Assembly: GCF_022345965.1 (NCBI RefSeq)
Contig: NZ_JAKRMU010000001.1
Span: forward strand, 546,844 to 610,843
DNA from: Corynebacterium sp. ACRQK
Lineage (GTDB): Bacteria; Actinomycetota; Actinomycetes; Mycobacteriales; Mycobacteriaceae
Length of the DNA: 64,000 bases
Direction: 5' to 3'
The position numbers and the translations under genes are program-made. Shown one piece after another: positions 1 to 10,031 of this stretch. A model generated the notes under the pieces. It had not been told where the DNA came from. It did not search any database and worked only from the letters and a program-made list of their open reading frames with translations. Every line of letters starts with the position of its first letter. The first letter of the stretch is position 1.

Positions 1-684
1 CGGCACCAGGTGGCCCGATGCCTGGTTGATCATCCGCTCCACCTTGCCTTCTTCCACATCCAGAATGCCCAGCGGTTCACGCAGCTCACCCAGGTGGCCG
101 ACCTCCGCGGTCAGGACAACCACCTGTCCCTCCGGCGTAAGGATACGGGCGAACTCTGCCGCATTACGCGGGGCGAAGACAACCATGATCGCGTCAACAC
201 TTTCCGAAAGAATCGGTAGGCGCGACCAGGCGTCGGCCACAACGGCCCCGACCCGAGAGTGCGAAGTGGCCAGGCGCTTCGCCGCCGCAGTAGAAACGTC
301 GATACCTACGCCGCGGGAGCGCTCGATCGTGTCGAGAGTGTGCGCTAGGTAGTAACCCGTGCCGGCGCCGATCTCCACGATGGACGGGGCGTGCTCGGCA
401 GCGACATTGCCGTCATCCAGCACATTTTCAACATTGGTGGTCACGGCCTCCACGAAGGGGGCGAAATGCCCACCGGACAGGAAGGTCTCGCGAGCGTCGA
501 TCATTGACGCATCGTCGCCCGAGTAACGCAGGCCGGAGCCTCCTGCGAGAGTCACATACCCCTGACGCGCGACGTCATAGCTGTGACCGGATTCGGAAAC
601 CAGAGTGCGCCACTCGTCATCACCGGCGCTCAAGCGGGAACCGTCTACGGGGTCGGCAAGGAGGTCAATGACATCTGCAAGCAC
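1..684 (-). CDS. RlmA-like 23S rRNA (guanine-N1) methyltransferase, 3' end outside window
   Basis: The reverse strand reads openly from a GTG at 682-684 to base 1, giving 228 codons with no stop, so the C-terminus lies outside the window. An AGGAAGGA ribosome site lies about 11 bases before the GTG. The protein has an N-terminal segment typical of RlmA-type methyltransferases (LSAGDDEWRTL, then GHSYDVARQGYVTL), followed by a Rossmann SAM-binding motif (VEIGAGTGYYL) and an acidic loop (VGIDVS). The family methylates a guanine in 23S rRNA, using SAM. The usual cysteine zinc site of enterobacterial RlmA is not evident. The family call is good; the exact target base is inferred. Confidence 0.75.
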   Translation of the reverse strand, partial: MLADVIDLLADPVDGSRLSAGDDEWRTLVSESGHSYDVARQGYVTLAGGSGLRYSGDDASMIDARETFLSGGHFAPFVEAVTTNVENVLDDGNVAAEHAPSIVEIGAGTGYYLAHTLDTIERSRGVGIDVSTAAAKRLATSHSRVGAVVADAWSRLPILSESVDAIMVVFAPRNAAEFARILTPEGQVVVLTAEVGHLGELREPLGILDVEEGKVERMINQASGHLVP

Positions 685-841
685 GAACAGATTCCTTCCT
701 GAAAAATTGTGCGAGTCTCCCGCGGGCGGGAGCTAATAAACGACCACCCCATCGTAAACCGTCCACCGCCCGAAATGTATATCGGGCAGGCGTGTATCCG
801 CGGGCAGTTAAATGCGCCACTGGAACTAGCGCATCAACCAA

Positions 842-2320
842 TTAGTGCATCAACCACTGCACCAGAGTGCGCGCGCCGAAGCCCGTGCCTACCGGTGTGA
901 CTTCGTCGTAGGTGGATTCCGCGCGCCCCGGGCCGGCGATATCCAGGTGGATCAGCGGTACGGCACGGGTGAAACGGCGCAGGAACATCGCAGCGGTGGT
1001 CGCACCCGGCCCCTTCGGGGTCTGACGTACGTCGGCAATCTTGGAGGTTACGTTTTCCTCCAGGTAGTCCTGCATCGGCATCGGCCACCAGCGCTCGCCT
1101 ACGATAGCGCCGCGACGGGCGAGCTTGACGCCCGCACCCCAGTTATCGGAGAACACAGCACCGGTGCGCAGGCCCAGCGCCACCTTGGCGGCCCCCGTCA
1201 GCGTCGCTACGGTCACCACGGCGGCGGGCTTGTATTTCTTCGCTCCATAGCTCACCGCATCGGCCAGGATCATGCGCCCCTCGGCATCGGTGTTCGTCAC
1301 TTCGGAGGTCAGCCCGCCGTAGTGTTCCACCACATCGCCGGGGCGGTAAGACTTTCCATCGATCATGTTCTCCGCCGTCGGAATCAGTGCCACAACCTTG
1401 CGCGGCACCTGCTGCTCGGCCAAAGCACGGAAGGCAGCAATGACACTGGCTCCGCCAGTCATGTCGGTACGCATCGTGTCCATGCCCGCAGCCGGCTTCA
1501 CGCTAATGCCGCCTGTATCGAAGGTCACGCCCTTGCCCACCAGCACAACGGTGCGACGGCGGCGGCGCTGATCTACCTTCTGCGGATCCCACACCAACTC
1601 GATCAGCATAGGCGGTCGGGAGGAACCCCCACCGACGGCCAGAATGCCACCGAAGCCCTTGTCCTTGAGCCAACCCGCGTCGCGCAGACGCACCTTAACA
1701 CCGTCCAGATCCTCCACGGCCTTCTTGGCTCGGGTGGCCAGCCACTCCGGAGACTTTACGTTGGCAGGCGCGTTCGCCAGATCGCGCGACAGGCAAGTCG
1801 CCTTGCCCAAGGCTTTACCTTCGGTCACTGCGGCAACGTAGTCGGCAGTGTCGAAACCGTTGAATTCGTAGCCTTCCGGCAGCACGATGTGAACGTCGCG
1901 CACGCGGGCGGGCTTGCGCTTGTTGGTGGTGACGAAGCTGTGGTTGCCGACGATCAGACCGATGACCAGGGAGCGCACATTGGCGGGCGTGAACTCCCCC
2001 GGCAAGTGCACCTGCACAATGTGCTTCTTTGCGCGCACGGGGTGGCCGTCGACAACCTTGCCGATGCGACGCACCAGCCGGGCGCCGGCGCCCCGCCAAC
2101 CGTCTTCCAGGAACTCGCGGCCATCGCTAAGGTCCAGCGGGCGGCTCGGCTCGTTCGGCACCCACGCCACCCACTGGCCGGTGGCGTCCAGCTCAATCTC
2201 GCTCGGCGCATTCGCGCCAGGTGCAACCTTCACCTGGGTTTCGATGATTTCGGATCCCTCCGCGCGCGGGCCGATCGTCACACGGGTCACTTTCTGGGGA
2301 ATGCTTGGGATCGGTGCCAT
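842..2320 (-). CDS. pepA: Leucyl aminopeptidase (M17 family)
   Basis: The 492-residue product is a cytosolic metallo-aminopeptidase that removes N-terminal residues from peptides. The C-terminal catalytic half carries the metal and active-site motifs: VLVGKGVTFDTGGISVK, then NTDAEGRMILADA, the family signature. The N-terminal third (about residues 1-165) is the less conserved M17 regulatory domain. Length fits the family (480-520). It sits just downstream of the small DivIVA-like gene (3-base gap), so the two are probably co-transcribed. A long antisense reading frame over it is a high-GC shadow. Confidence 0.93.
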   Translation of the reverse strand: MAPIPSIPQKVTRVTIGPRAEGSEIIETQVKVAPGANAPSEIELDATGQWVAWVPNEPSRPLDLSDGREFLEDGWRGAGARLVRRIGKVVDGHPVRAKKHIVQVHLPGEFTPANVRSLVIGLIVGNHSFVTTNKRKPARVRDVHIVLPEGYEFNGFDTADYVAAVTEGKALGKATCLSRDLANAPANVKSPEWLATRAKKAVEDLDGVKVRLRDAGWLKDKGFGGILAVGGGSSRPPMLIELVWDPQKVDQRRRRRTVVLVGKGVTFDTGGISVKPAAGMDTMRTDMTGGASVIAAFRALAEQQVPRKVVALIPTAENMIDGKSYRPGDVVEHYGGLTSEVTNTDAEGRMILADAVSYGAKKYKPAAVVTVATLTGAAKVALGLRTGAVFSDNWGAGVKLARRGAIVGERWWPMPMQDYLEENVTSKIADVRQTPKGPGATTAAMFLRRFTRAVPLIHLDIAGPGRAESTYDEVTPVGTGFGARTLVQWLMH

Positions 2321-2323
2321 TGC

Positions 2324-2704
2324 TTAACGCTCCTGTTCACGGGGTTCTGCGATGTCTGTTTCTGCAGCGTGGTCTTCTACAGCGTGTCCTTCTGTAGCGT
2401 GGCTCTTAGTAGCGTGAGCCGCGCCACCGACTTGCTGCTCCAGCTCCCCGATGCGTCCAGCGAGCCGGTCGATGTAGAAGTCCACTTCAGCCTGGTTGTA
2501 ACCGCGAATCTCCAGAGAGAATCCGGCATCCCGGATCCCTTCGGCGGTAAGCGAGCCGTTCTCCAGGTTCTCCCAGTGCTGTTGCTTTGCGTTTCCCGCG
2601 GTCACGGGAGGCAGGGCCTCACCGCGGCCGAAGACAGTACCGAGTAGATAAACCAGGAGCGCACCGACGAGGAACGCTCCGACGAGAGACAACAACCAAA
2701 ACAT
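2324..2704 (-). CDS. Small membrane protein with DivIVA-like segment
   Basis: The protein has 126 residues. Residues 1-25 form one hydrophobic helix (FWLLSLVGAFLVGALLVYLL). The middle (FSLEIRGYNQAEVDFYIDRL) matches the DivIVA-domain pattern of a Gly-Tyr followed by an acidic amphipathic helix, known from actinobacterial cell-pole proteins. The tail (about residues 95-126) is a low-complexity run of His-Ala pairs encoded by a 15-bp tandem repeat. The gene is 3 bases upstream of pepA. A role at the membrane or division site is inferred from the family only. Confidence 0.7.
   Translation of the reverse strand: MFWLLSLVGAFLVGALLVYLLGTVFGRGEALPPVTAGNAKQQHWENLENGSLTAEGIRDAGFSLEIRGYNQAEVDFYIDRLAGRIGELEQQVGGAAHATKSHATEGHAVEDHAAETDIAEPREQER
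2365..2420. repeat. 15-bp tandem repeat in the DivIVA-like gene
   Basis: About three and a half imperfect copies of a 15-base unit beginning GCGTG (GCGTGGTCTTCTACA, GCGTGTCCTTCTGTA, GCGTGGCTCTTAGTA) lie in the 3' part of the DivIVA-like gene. The period is a multiple of three, so copy-number change would keep the frame and lengthen or shorten the His-Ala-rich tail. Confidence 0.75.
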
Positions 2705-2754
2705 ACCTATTAATCTACCGCCTCAAGGGTTCGTTTCGGCGGCTTGTGGGGGGC

Positions 2755-3612
2755 TTATTTGGTTCCCGGCTCCGCCTCGTCGCCGAAGCGCTCCAGCTCT
2801 GCGTCAATTCGCTCTTGCTCCAGCGCCAGCTCCTCCTGACGGATCTTGAGCTTCTGGACGTGGTTATCGTGTGCGTCCACGCAGATACGCACGGCCTCGG
2901 CTGGATCATCGGTTACGTAGAACAGATCCACATCCTCTGGGGAGATCATGCCCTCTTCAACCAGTCGATCGTGGATCCAGTCGACTAGCCCGCCCCAGAA
3001 CTCCTTGCCAATCAGGATTATCGGGAACTTCCGGATCTTCTCCGTCTGTACCAATACCAGCGCTTCGAACAGCTCATCCAAGGTGCCGTAGCCACCGGGC
3101 AGGCAAATGAATGCCTGCGAGTACTTCAGGAACATCGTCTTGCGCACGAAGAAGTAGCGGAAATTCAGCCCCAGATCCACCCATTGGTTCATGCCCTGCT
3201 CCATGGGGAGCTCGATGCCCAGGCCGATGGACATGCCGCCGGATTCCTGCGCACCGCGGTTCGGGGCTTCCATCAGGCCCGGCCCGCCGCCGGTGATCGT
3301 CGCGTAGCCGGCTTCGTGGATCAGCCGCCCCAGCTCCCGGCCCTTTTCGTAGTATGCGTGGCCGGGCTTCACACGCGCGGAACCGAACACAGTGATCGCC
3401 TTCGGGATTTTCGCCAGCGCGCCGAACCCATCGACGAATTCGGACTGGATGCGCATCACGCGCCACGGATCAGTGTGCAACCAATCAATGCTGGCCTGCT
3501 CCCCCAGCAGGCGCTGGTCCGTAGTGGACTTCTGCTTCTGGCTGTGCTTCTTGCCGCGCAGCAGCATCGGTCCACGAAGCCGGAAGTCTCGGTTGTTCTC
3601 GCTGGTAGTCAT
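2755..3612 (-). CDS. LOG-family protein (TIGR00730), nucleotide phosphoribohydrolase-like
   Basis: The 285-residue protein carries the LOG-family hallmarks GGGPGLMEAPNRGA and PGGYGTLDELFE in a Rossmann-like core (about residues 75-230). Characterised relatives release cytokinin bases from N6-modified AMP or hydrolyse purine nucleotides. The C-terminus is a charged, probably coiled helix (QEELALEQERIDAELERF). It lies between the DivIVA-like gene and dapE on the same strand, a neighbourhood seen in other corynebacteria and mycobacteria. The true substrate here is unknown. Confidence 0.88.
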   Translation of the reverse strand: MTTSENNRDFRLRGPMLLRGKKHSQKQKSTTDQRLLGEQASIDWLHTDPWRVMRIQSEFVDGFGALAKIPKAITVFGSARVKPGHAYYEKGRELGRLIHEAGYATITGGGPGLMEAPNRGAQESGGMSIGLGIELPMEQGMNQWVDLGLNFRYFFVRKTMFLKYSQAFICLPGGYGTLDELFEALVLVQTEKIRKFPIILIGKEFWGGLVDWIHDRLVEEGMISPEDVDLFYVTDDPAEAVRICVDAHDNHVQKLKIRQEELALEQERIDAELERFGDEAEPGTK

Positions 3613-3695
3613 GCGTAAGTGTGCCTTAAATGTCTGGTCGATCTTTATACTTCTTTATGCTTCTCACGCTACTGGTTGCGGGCTCGTGGCGCTCG

Positions 3696-4844
3696 TCAGC
3701 GAGAGAGAAACTGAATCAACTGGCGGCTAACCTCTTCGATCTGTGCCACCGGACAACGCTCGTCCTTCGTGTGGCACAGGCCCGGGTCGCCGGGACCGAA
3801 GTTCACAGCGGGGATGCCCAGCTCGGTGAAACGGGCCACGTCGGTCCAGCCGTACTTCGGGCGCCCCCGTCCTCCGGTGGCCTCCACCAGCTTCGCCGCG
3901 AAGGGTTGGTGCAAGCCCGGGGCGGCTGCGGCTGCGGCGTCATCAAGAAAAACAGAGAAACCTTCGGCAGGGCTATCGGGCGTGCCGACCTGCAGCACCT
4001 CGTACAGGTGCGCCAGAGCCTCCTCCACGCTGCGGTTCGGGGCAAAGCGGAAGTTGATGAAAGCCCACGCCTCGTCAGGAATGGTATTAGTGGCCACGCC
4101 GGACTCTGCCACAACGGCGTTGAGCCCTTCCTTATAGGTCAGGCCATCGATCTCCACGTCCTGCGGCTCGTAATCCGCCACGCGTACCAACACACGAGCC
4201 AGCTCGTGGAGTGCATTGTGGCCGAGCCAGCTGCGGGCGGAGTGTGCACGAGCACCCAAGGCTGTTACCTTCACGCGAATGGTTCCCTGGCATCCGGCCT
4301 CGATCATTGCCCCGGACGGTTCGCCCAGCAGCGCCAGATCCCCCTCCAGCAAGTCGGGATTAGATTGCACCAGGTGGTTCAGGCCGTTGTACTTGGTGGC
4401 TACTTCCTCGCCCTCGTAGAGAACCAGCGTCAGATCACAGGCCAGATCCGGGGAGTTGGCCAGGGTGGCGAAGGCATGTGCATAACAAGCAGCGCCAGAT
4501 TTCATGTCCACAGAACCGAGACCGAAGACGGTCTGCTCCCCCGTCTCCGGATCCGGCCCCAGACGCGAGGGCAGATTATCCGCCGGCGGCACCGTATCCA
4601 GGTGCCCCGCCAGGACTACCCGATCCCCAAGATCGCGGTGGGTGCGGGCAACCAAGGTGTTGCCCCGGCGCGTGACCTCCACGTTCTCGATGACCCGGAG
4701 GGCCGGCTCAACAGCGTCTGCGATCTCCTGCTCGTGGTGCGACTCGCTATAGATGTCAACGAGTTGGCGGGTCAAGGGTACCGCCCCGGCGAAAAGATCT
4801 ATTGGAGTCTCAATGGAGGATTCTGAAGATTCTGCAGTACTCAT
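3696..4844 (-). CDS. dapE: Succinyl-diaminopimelate desuccinylase
   Basis: The 382-residue M20-family metallohydrolase removes succinate from N-succinyl-LL-diaminopimelate in the lysine and peptidoglycan pathway. Visible motifs are the metal-binding AGHLDTVPPADN with the catalytic Asp, GLGSVDMKSG, YEGEEVA with the general-base Glu, and a late His in GDPGLCHTKDE. Length matches actinobacterial DapE. It is divergent from the amino-acid permease and dapD, and dapC lies 3.6 kb away, so the succinylase branch genes cluster here. Confidence 0.93.
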   Translation of the reverse strand: MSTAESSESSIETPIDLFAGAVPLTRQLVDIYSESHHEQEIADAVEPALRVIENVEVTRRGNTLVARTHRDLGDRVVLAGHLDTVPPADNLPSRLGPDPETGEQTVFGLGSVDMKSGAACYAHAFATLANSPDLACDLTLVLYEGEEVATKYNGLNHLVQSNPDLLEGDLALLGEPSGAMIEAGCQGTIRVKVTALGARAHSARSWLGHNALHELARVLVRVADYEPQDVEIDGLTYKEGLNAVVAESGVATNTIPDEAWAFINFRFAPNRSVEEALAHLYEVLQVGTPDSPAEGFSVFLDDAAAAAAPGLHQPFAAKLVEATGGRGRPKYGWTDVARFTELGIPAVNFGPGDPGLCHTKDERCPVAQIEEVSRQLIQFLSR

Positions 4845-4981
4845 TGCTTGCGATCCTAGACGAGCCCACTACCTACCGTCGGGGGCGGGCGGGTGGTCTG
4901 CGGGGTGAAACCTACCCGCCACAGGGGCTAAAAGTACCCATGCTGGCTTTTAGCAAGAGCGGTTGTGTTCTAATTTTCGGT

Positions 4982-6406
4982 ATGAAGACTCGAAACTCCG
5001 ATTCAGGTGCCGCGGAAGGCACCTCTAACCAACTGGGTCACAGTCTAGAGACCCGGCACCTAACCATGATGGGCTTGGGCTCGGCCATTGGCGCTGGTCT
5101 TTTTCTCGGCACGGGCGTGGGCATCCAGGCGGCAGGCCCGGCCGTGCTGCTTTCCTACATTGTCGCCGGCATTGTGGTGATCGCTGTCATGCAGATGCTG
5201 GGTGAGCTCGCCGCCGCTCGCCCAGCCTCCGGTACCTTCGCCACCTACGGCCAGATGGCTTTCGGCCGCTGGAATGGCTTTGCTCTGGGCTGGCTGTACT
5301 GGTTCATGCTGATCATGGTGATGGGGGCCGAGATTACCGGCGCGGGAGCGATCATGGGCGCGTGGTTCGGCGTAGAAGGTTGGATCCCCGGCCTGGTGTG
5401 CGTGGTGCTGTTCACCATCGTGAACCTGGCTGGCGTACGCGGTTTCGGCGAGTTCGAATACTGGTTCGCCTTCATCAAGGTCGCCGTCATCGTCATCTTC
5501 CTGCTTATCGGCACGACTCTACTGCTGGGGCTGTTTCCCAGCTACGACTCCCCCGGCCTCAGCAACTTCTCTGACTTCGCTCCCAATGGCATCTCCGGTA
5601 TGGCGGTAGGCCTACTGGCTGTGGCTTTCGCCTTCGGCGGCATTGAGATCGTTACGATTGCTGCCGCGGAGTCGAAGGACCCGGCGAACTCCATCGCCGC
5701 CGCCGTGCGCGCCGTCATCTGGCGTATTTCCATTTTCTACCTGGGCAGTGTCTTCCTGATCACCGCCCTGCTGCCCTTCGACACCCTGGGTGAGGCCGAA
5801 TCCGCCGAGGAGTCTCCGTTCACCCGCATCTTGGCTCTCGCCCAGATGCCGGGCATCGTCGAGATCATGGAGGCCGTGATCGTCCTGGCTCTGCTGTCGG
5901 CCTTCAACGCGCAGATTTATGCGACCAGCCGTCTAATGTACAGCTTCTCCCAGGAGCGCAATGCGCCGCGCTGGTTCCGCAAGACCAACGCCCAAAAAGT
6001 GCCTTACCGCGCCGTGTGGTGCTCCCTGTTCTTCGCCTTCGTCTCCGTTGCGCTGCAGGTGTGGGGGCCGGAGGACCTGATAAAGATCCTGTTCAACGCC
6101 GTCGGCGGCACGCTACTGGTCATCTGGATGTTTATCGTGCTGGCCCAGATCAAGCTGCGCCCCACCTTCGAACGCGATGGCAGCCTTTCCGTGCGCATGT
6201 GGGGCTACCCTGTGCTGCCCTGGCTGACATTCTTGGCACTCATCGCCCTGACGGTCTTGATGCTCTTCGACGACGACGCTCGCTTGCAGGTCCTCACCGT
6301 CACCATCGCCTTTGTGGTCCTGAGTGTGATCGGTCTGGTGCTGCAGAAAATGCAGGGGTCGCAGGTGGCCGATGACACCACGGTGGGCAGCGACTCCAAC
6401 GCATAG
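4982..6406 (+). CDS. Amino-acid permease (APC superfamily, CycA/GabP-like)
   Basis: The start is taken at the ATG at 4982. An open frame runs upstream to 4802 but overlaps dapE and looks non-coding. The resulting 474 residues have about 12 hydrophobic segments. The APC signature of helix 1 is clear ([20 protein letters not shown]), with the GSAIGAGLF substrate-binding loop. Relatives import D-alanine, D-serine, glycine, GABA or aromatic amino acids by proton symport. It lies between dapE and dapD on the dapD strand with a 29-base gap, so dapD may be co-transcribed. The substrate is not resolved. Confidence 0.85.
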   Translation: MKTRNSDSGAAEGTSNQLGHSLETRHLTMMGLGSAIGAGLFLGTGVGIQAAGPAVLLSYIVAGIVVIAVMQMLGELAAARPASGTFATYGQMAFGRWNGFALGWLYWFMLIMVMGAEITGAGAIMGAWFGVEGWIPGLVCVVLFTIVNLAGVRGFGEFEYWFAFIKVAVIVIFLLIGTTLLLGLFPSYDSPGLSNFSDFAPNGISGMAVGLLAVAFAFGGIEIVTIAAAESKDPANSIAAAVRAVIWRISIFYLGSVFLITALLPFDTLGEAESAEESPFTRILALAQMPGIVEIMEAVIVLALLSAFNAQIYATSRLMYSFSQERNAPRWFRKTNAQKVPYRAVWCSLFFAFVSVALQVWGPEDLIKILFNAVGGTLLVIWMFIVLAQIKLRPTFERDGSLSVRMWGYPVLPWLTFLALIALTVLMLFDDDARLQVLTVTIAFVVLSVIGLVLQKMQGSQVADDTTVGSDSNA

Positions 6407-6435
6407 GTTCAAACACATATGTAGGATCGGCAACC

Positions 6436-7467
6436 ATGACTTCTGCCTATGGACATGGATTTGCCACTCTGACCGATTCTGGCGACGTGCTGGACACCTG
6501 GTTTTTCGAGTTCGACCTCGGCACAGCTGATGCCCGTGCCACTGAATCTGGCACCGCCGGTTCCACCGAGTCGGGCACGCAGGTGCTCGATCTTTCTGAC
6601 GCCACCGCCTCCGCCCCTGAACCCTTCCGTCCCCTGGTCAATCTGGCTAGCAAGGACGAGTTCCGCGGCACTCGCCGCGTAGCGGTGACCACTACCATCG
6701 CCGATCTGGACGCTGCACCAGCCGATGCGCACGACGCTTACCTGCGCCTGCACCTGATCTCCGGTCGCAAGATCCAACCCCACGGCTGCAACTTGGATGG
6801 CCTGTTCGGCCTGCTTAGCAATGTGGTGTGGACGAACTACGGCCCGTGCGCCGTCCCCGGTTTCGAGTCTGTCCGCGCCCGCCTGCAGGCCGAGCGCGGC
6901 CCGGTGACGGTCTACAGCGTGGATAAGTTCCCGCGCATGGTGGATTACGTGGTCCCCACGGGTGTGCGTATCGGCGATGCGGACCGCGTGCGCCTGGGTG
7001 CTCACTTGGCCGAGGGCACGACCGTTATGCACGAGGGCTTCATTAACTTCAATGCAGGCACGCTGGGTTCCTCCATGGTTGAGGGCCGCATTTCCGGTGG
7101 CGTGGTGGTGGGCGACGGCTCCGACATCGGTGGCGGCGCTTCTGTCATGGGCACTCTGTCCGGTGGTGGCAAGGAGGTCATTTCCATCGGCGAGCGTTGC
7201 TTGCTGGGCGCGAACTCCGGCGTGGGCATTTCCCTGGGCGATGACGTTACGGTCGAGGCCGGCCTGTACATCACCTTCGGCACCAAGGTGACCCTCACCG
7301 ACGAGGTAGCCAAGCAGTTGGGTAAGCAGGCAGGCGTATCCGTCAAGGCCTCCGAGCTTTCGGGCGCCAGCGGGCTCCTATTCCGCCGCAATTCCGTCTC
7401 CGGCGCAGTCGAGGCCGTCGCGAATGCCTCCGCTGTCGAGCTCAACGAGGCTCTGCACGCCAACTAG
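6436..7467 (+). CDS. dapD: Tetrahydrodipicolinate N-succinyltransferase
   Basis: The 343-residue protein has the actinobacterial DapD layout: a divergent N-terminal domain, a central left-handed beta-helix with hexapeptide repeats (about residues 185-285, including [20 protein letters not shown]) and a C-terminal tail. It transfers succinate from succinyl-CoA to tetrahydrodipicolinate, the first step of the succinylase branch. It is convergent with the pseudouridine synthase gene (13-base gap). Confidence 0.92.
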   Translation: MTSAYGHGFATLTDSGDVLDTWFFEFDLGTADARATESGTAGSTESGTQVLDLSDATASAPEPFRPLVNLASKDEFRGTRRVAVTTTIADLDAAPADAHDAYLRLHLISGRKIQPHGCNLDGLFGLLSNVVWTNYGPCAVPGFESVRARLQAERGPVTVYSVDKFPRMVDYVVPTGVRIGDADRVRLGAHLAEGTTVMHEGFINFNAGTLGSSMVEGRISGGVVVGDGSDIGGGASVMGTLSGGGKEVISIGERCLLGANSGVGISLGDDVTVEAGLYITFGTKVTLTDEVAKQLGKQAGVSVKASELSGASGLLFRRNSVSGAVEAVANASAVELNEALHAN

Positions 7468-7480
7468 GCGCGTGCACTAA

Positions 7481-8404
7481 CTAGGCCAAGCTCCCCCACT
7501 GGGACCACGGCTTTTCCAGGCAGTGCTCGATCTCGATGCGCTGCCTGTTTTTTGATGACGCCACCAGTGCCAGCTCAATAGCGACGGCACGCAAGCACAG
7601 GGCGCCCTCCCCGGGACGGTATTCCGGGTACGTGTCATCGCCGTTAATAGGAGCTCCCAGATGATTCATCAGTACCCGCAGCTGGTGTGTATACCCCGTC
7701 AAGGGTTGTAGTTCGTACACGGCCGTGGGGGTGCCCCCACGTATGGCTTCCGCGGGTGTGACTTCCGCACCAGCACGGCTGGCGAGCTTCCGGATGCGCG
7801 TGACGGTCGGCCGAGCCTGCTCCCCGCCCACAACCTTCACCTGCGGGTCGCCCTTAATTTTCAGCATCGGCAGCTGCACTTCCTGCCACTGCGTCATGAT
7901 CTCCGGAATGTCCGCGGCCAGCGCCTGATACGTCTTGGTGACCTCGCGGCGCTGAAATTGTGTCTGTAGGAACCCACGGGTGGCCGGGTTGCGCGCGAGC
8001 ACCAGCAGGCCGCGGGTATCCCGGTCCAGCCGGTGGGCTGCCACCAACTCGGGTTCCTGCCGACGTACGCGCATCAGCGACTGTGCGGTCGCCCGCAGCA
8101 GTCTGCCGTTGGGGGTGGACGGCAAACCGTGGGGCTTATCCACCACCACGGCATCCGGGCCGGAATACAACACAGGAATGTCCGCCGCCAACAGCTCTGC
8201 GGGTTCTTCTGGGAAGTCGGGATAGACCCATGTGGGCGTCCGCCTCGCAAGAACAAGCCCCGGAGCCAGCGAGGTGCCAGGGGCGTAGGGTGAATCGCCC
8301 GCAGCAGCGGCCAGATAGGTGCGGCCATCGTCGGGAACGCGGCCGCTCAGCATGGCTTTAACGGCGGATACGCCGTGGCGCGGCGGCGGGCGCCAGCGTT
8401 GCAA
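7481..8404 (-). CDS. RluA-family pseudouridine synthase
   Basis: The 307-residue frame starts at a TTG at 8402-8404, 26 bases after the dapC stop. The catalytic motif AAHRLDRDTRGLLVLAR holds the active-site Asp of RluA enzymes, which convert uridine to pseudouridine in rRNA or tRNA. Another family segment is PLTGYTHQLRVLMNHLGAPI. No S4 domain is evident at the N-terminus. The start is uncertain because there is no ATG nearby. Close spacing suggests co-transcription with dapC. The RNA target is not predictable. Confidence 0.85.
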   Translation of the reverse strand: MQRWRPPPRHGVSAVKAMLSGRVPDDGRTYLAAAAGDSPYAPGTSLAPGLVLARRTPTWVYPDFPEEPAELLAADIPVLYSGPDAVVVDKPHGLPSTPNGRLLRATAQSLMRVRRQEPELVAAHRLDRDTRGLLVLARNPATRGFLQTQFQRREVTKTYQALAADIPEIMTQWQEVQLPMLKIKGDPQVKVVGGEQARPTVTRIRKLASRAGAEVTPAEAIRGGTPTAVYELQPLTGYTHQLRVLMNHLGAPINGDDTYPEYRPGEGALCLRAVAIELALVASSKNRQRIEIEHCLEKPWSQWGSLA

Positions 8405-8430
8405 GGCGGGGATGAGGCTCAGAGCTCCCG

Positions 8431-9567
8431 CTACCGGGCGGCTGCGGGATCTTCGCCGGTCAAGCGGCGGGCGGCAGCCTCAATTCGCTCGTCGGTGGCG
8501 GTGAGGCCCACGCGGACAAAGTTCTTGCCCTTCGGGCCGTAGAAGTCACCCGGAGCAACGAGGATGCCCTTATCGGCCAGCTCAGCGACAGTTTCGCGAC
8601 CGTCGCGCCCCTGCGTGGCCCACAGGTACAGGCCACCGTCGGAGTACTCGATGTCGAAGCCAACCTCCAGCAGGGCAGCCTTCAGCAGATCGCGGCGGTG
8701 GCGGTACAGCTGCTTCTGCAGAATCTCGTGACCATCCTCCACCAGCGCGGCCACCATGGCGGACTGGATCGGCCCGGGGTTCATCAGGCCCGCGTGGCGG
8801 CGGATGCCCAGCAGCTCCTGGATCAACTCGCCGTCGCCGGCCAACCAGCCTGCGCGATAAGAGGCGAGGTTGGAGGTCTTCGACAGCGAGTGCACGGCAA
8901 TTAGGTTGGTGAAGTCTCCCCCACACACCGCCGGATCCAAGATCGACACAGGGCGCTCCTCGCCCCAACCCAGGCCCAGGTAGCACTCGTCGGAGACGAT
9001 GATGGTGCCGCGTTCCCGGGCGAACTCCACGAATTTGCGCAGGTGATCCACGCCCAGCACCTGGCCGTGCGGGTTCGCCGGGGAGTTCAGGTAAATCAGC
9101 GCCGGGGTCTGCGGCCCCAACTTCAGCAGCGAATCGCTGCGCAGCACATCGGCCCCGGCCAGGCGGGCGGAGACCTCGTAAGTCGGATAGGCCAGCTCCG
9201 GGATCACCACCGTGTGACCCGCCCCGATCCCCAGCAGGGTGGGCATCCAGGCGATGGCTTCCTTAGTGCCGATCACCGGCAGCACCTGGGTATCGGCATC
9301 CAGCCCCCGCACCTGGAAGCGGCGCTCCATCGCCCCCACGATGGCCTCACGCAGCTCCTTGGTGCCCTTCGTCTGCGGGTAGCCAGGCTCCGCGGCGGAC
9401 TCCGTTAGCGCCAGCTGAATGGCCGGGGAGACCGGATCTACAGGAGTGCCGACCGACAAATCCACAATCCCATCTGGGTGGCTGGTCGCCTTGGCCTTAG
9501 CCTCGGCAAGCGAATCCCACGGGAAGTCGGGCAGTCGGTCGGCTACTTTGGTGCGCTTGAAGGTCAT
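8431..9567 (-). CDS. dapC: Succinyldiaminopimelate transaminase
   Basis: The 378-residue protein is a class I/II PLP-dependent aminotransferase. The PLP-binding lysine region reads HSLSKTSNLASYRAGW, with the substrate-side motif YLNSPANPHGQVLG upstream. It converts N-succinyl-2-amino-6-ketopimelate to N-succinyl-LL-diaminopimelate using glutamate. The position beside a ferredoxin gene matches the mycobacterial fdxC-dapC pair, which supports the assignment over a generic aminotransferase. Confidence 0.9.
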   Translation of the reverse strand: MTFKRTKVADRLPDFPWDSLAEAKAKATSHPDGIVDLSVGTPVDPVSPAIQLALTESAAEPGYPQTKGTKELREAIVGAMERRFQVRGLDADTQVLPVIGTKEAIAWMPTLLGIGAGHTVVIPELAYPTYEVSARLAGADVLRSDSLLKLGPQTPALIYLNSPANPHGQVLGVDHLRKFVEFARERGTIIVSDECYLGLGWGEERPVSILDPAVCGGDFTNLIAVHSLSKTSNLASYRAGWLAGDGELIQELLGIRRHAGLMNPGPIQSAMVAALVEDGHEILQKQLYRHRRDLLKAALLEVGFDIEYSDGGLYLWATQGRDGRETVAELADKGILVAPGDFYGPKGKNFVRVGLTATDERIEAAARRLTGEDPAAAR

Positions 9568-9644
9568 GCTTGTACTCTATACCGCCTGTTTGGTACCCCC
9601 GGCGCTAACCGGTGCAAGCGTGGGAGTCAATAAAGAAAAAGCGG

Positions 9645-9962
9645 TTAGGCCTGCGGCGGCAGGTTGGCGATCAGCTCCGCGTCGAAATCCTGCGGCCCCA
9701 GCTTGGCGGCACCGCCCGGGGAACCCAGATCGTCAAAGAACGCAGCGTTGGCGTCGTTGTACTCTTCCCACTCGTCCGGCACGTCATCTTCGTAGAAGAT
9801 GGCCTCAACCGGGCAGACAGGCTCGCAGGCGCCACAGTCCACGCACTCATCCGGGTGGATGTACAGCATGCGCTTGCCTTCGTAGATGCAGTCAACAGGG
9901 CACTCTTCTACGCAAGCGCGGTCCAATACGTCTACACAGGGCTGCGCAATCGTGTAGGTCAT
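9645..9962 (-). CDS. fdxA: 7Fe ferredoxin
   Basis: The 105-residue acidic protein begins [20 protein letters not shown] and carries two cluster motifs: Cys at about residues 9, 17 and 21 (a 3Fe-4S-type set, followed by PVDC) and [12 protein letters not shown] (4Fe-4S). The length and C-terminal extension fit the actinobacterial FdxA/FdxC type, which passes electrons to P450s and other oxidoreductases. It lies 77 bases upstream of dapC on the same strand, a conserved actinobacterial pairing. Confidence 0.92.
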   Translation of the reverse strand: MTYTIAQPCVDVLDRACVEECPVDCIYEGKRMLYIHPDECVDCGACEPVCPVEAIFYEDDVPDEWEEYNDANAAFFDDLGSPGGAAKLGPQDFDAELIANLPPQA

Positions 9963-10031
9963 TGTCTAAATACCTACCCTTTCTGAAAAGTTCGTCATAC
10001 TCCACAGAGCTCTCTTTGAGCTTCTATTCTG

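Noticed and set aside
845..2647. 600-codon plus-strand open frame
   Set aside because: It is antisense to pepA and the DivIVA-like gene, lacks any domain, and is explained by third-position GC bias.
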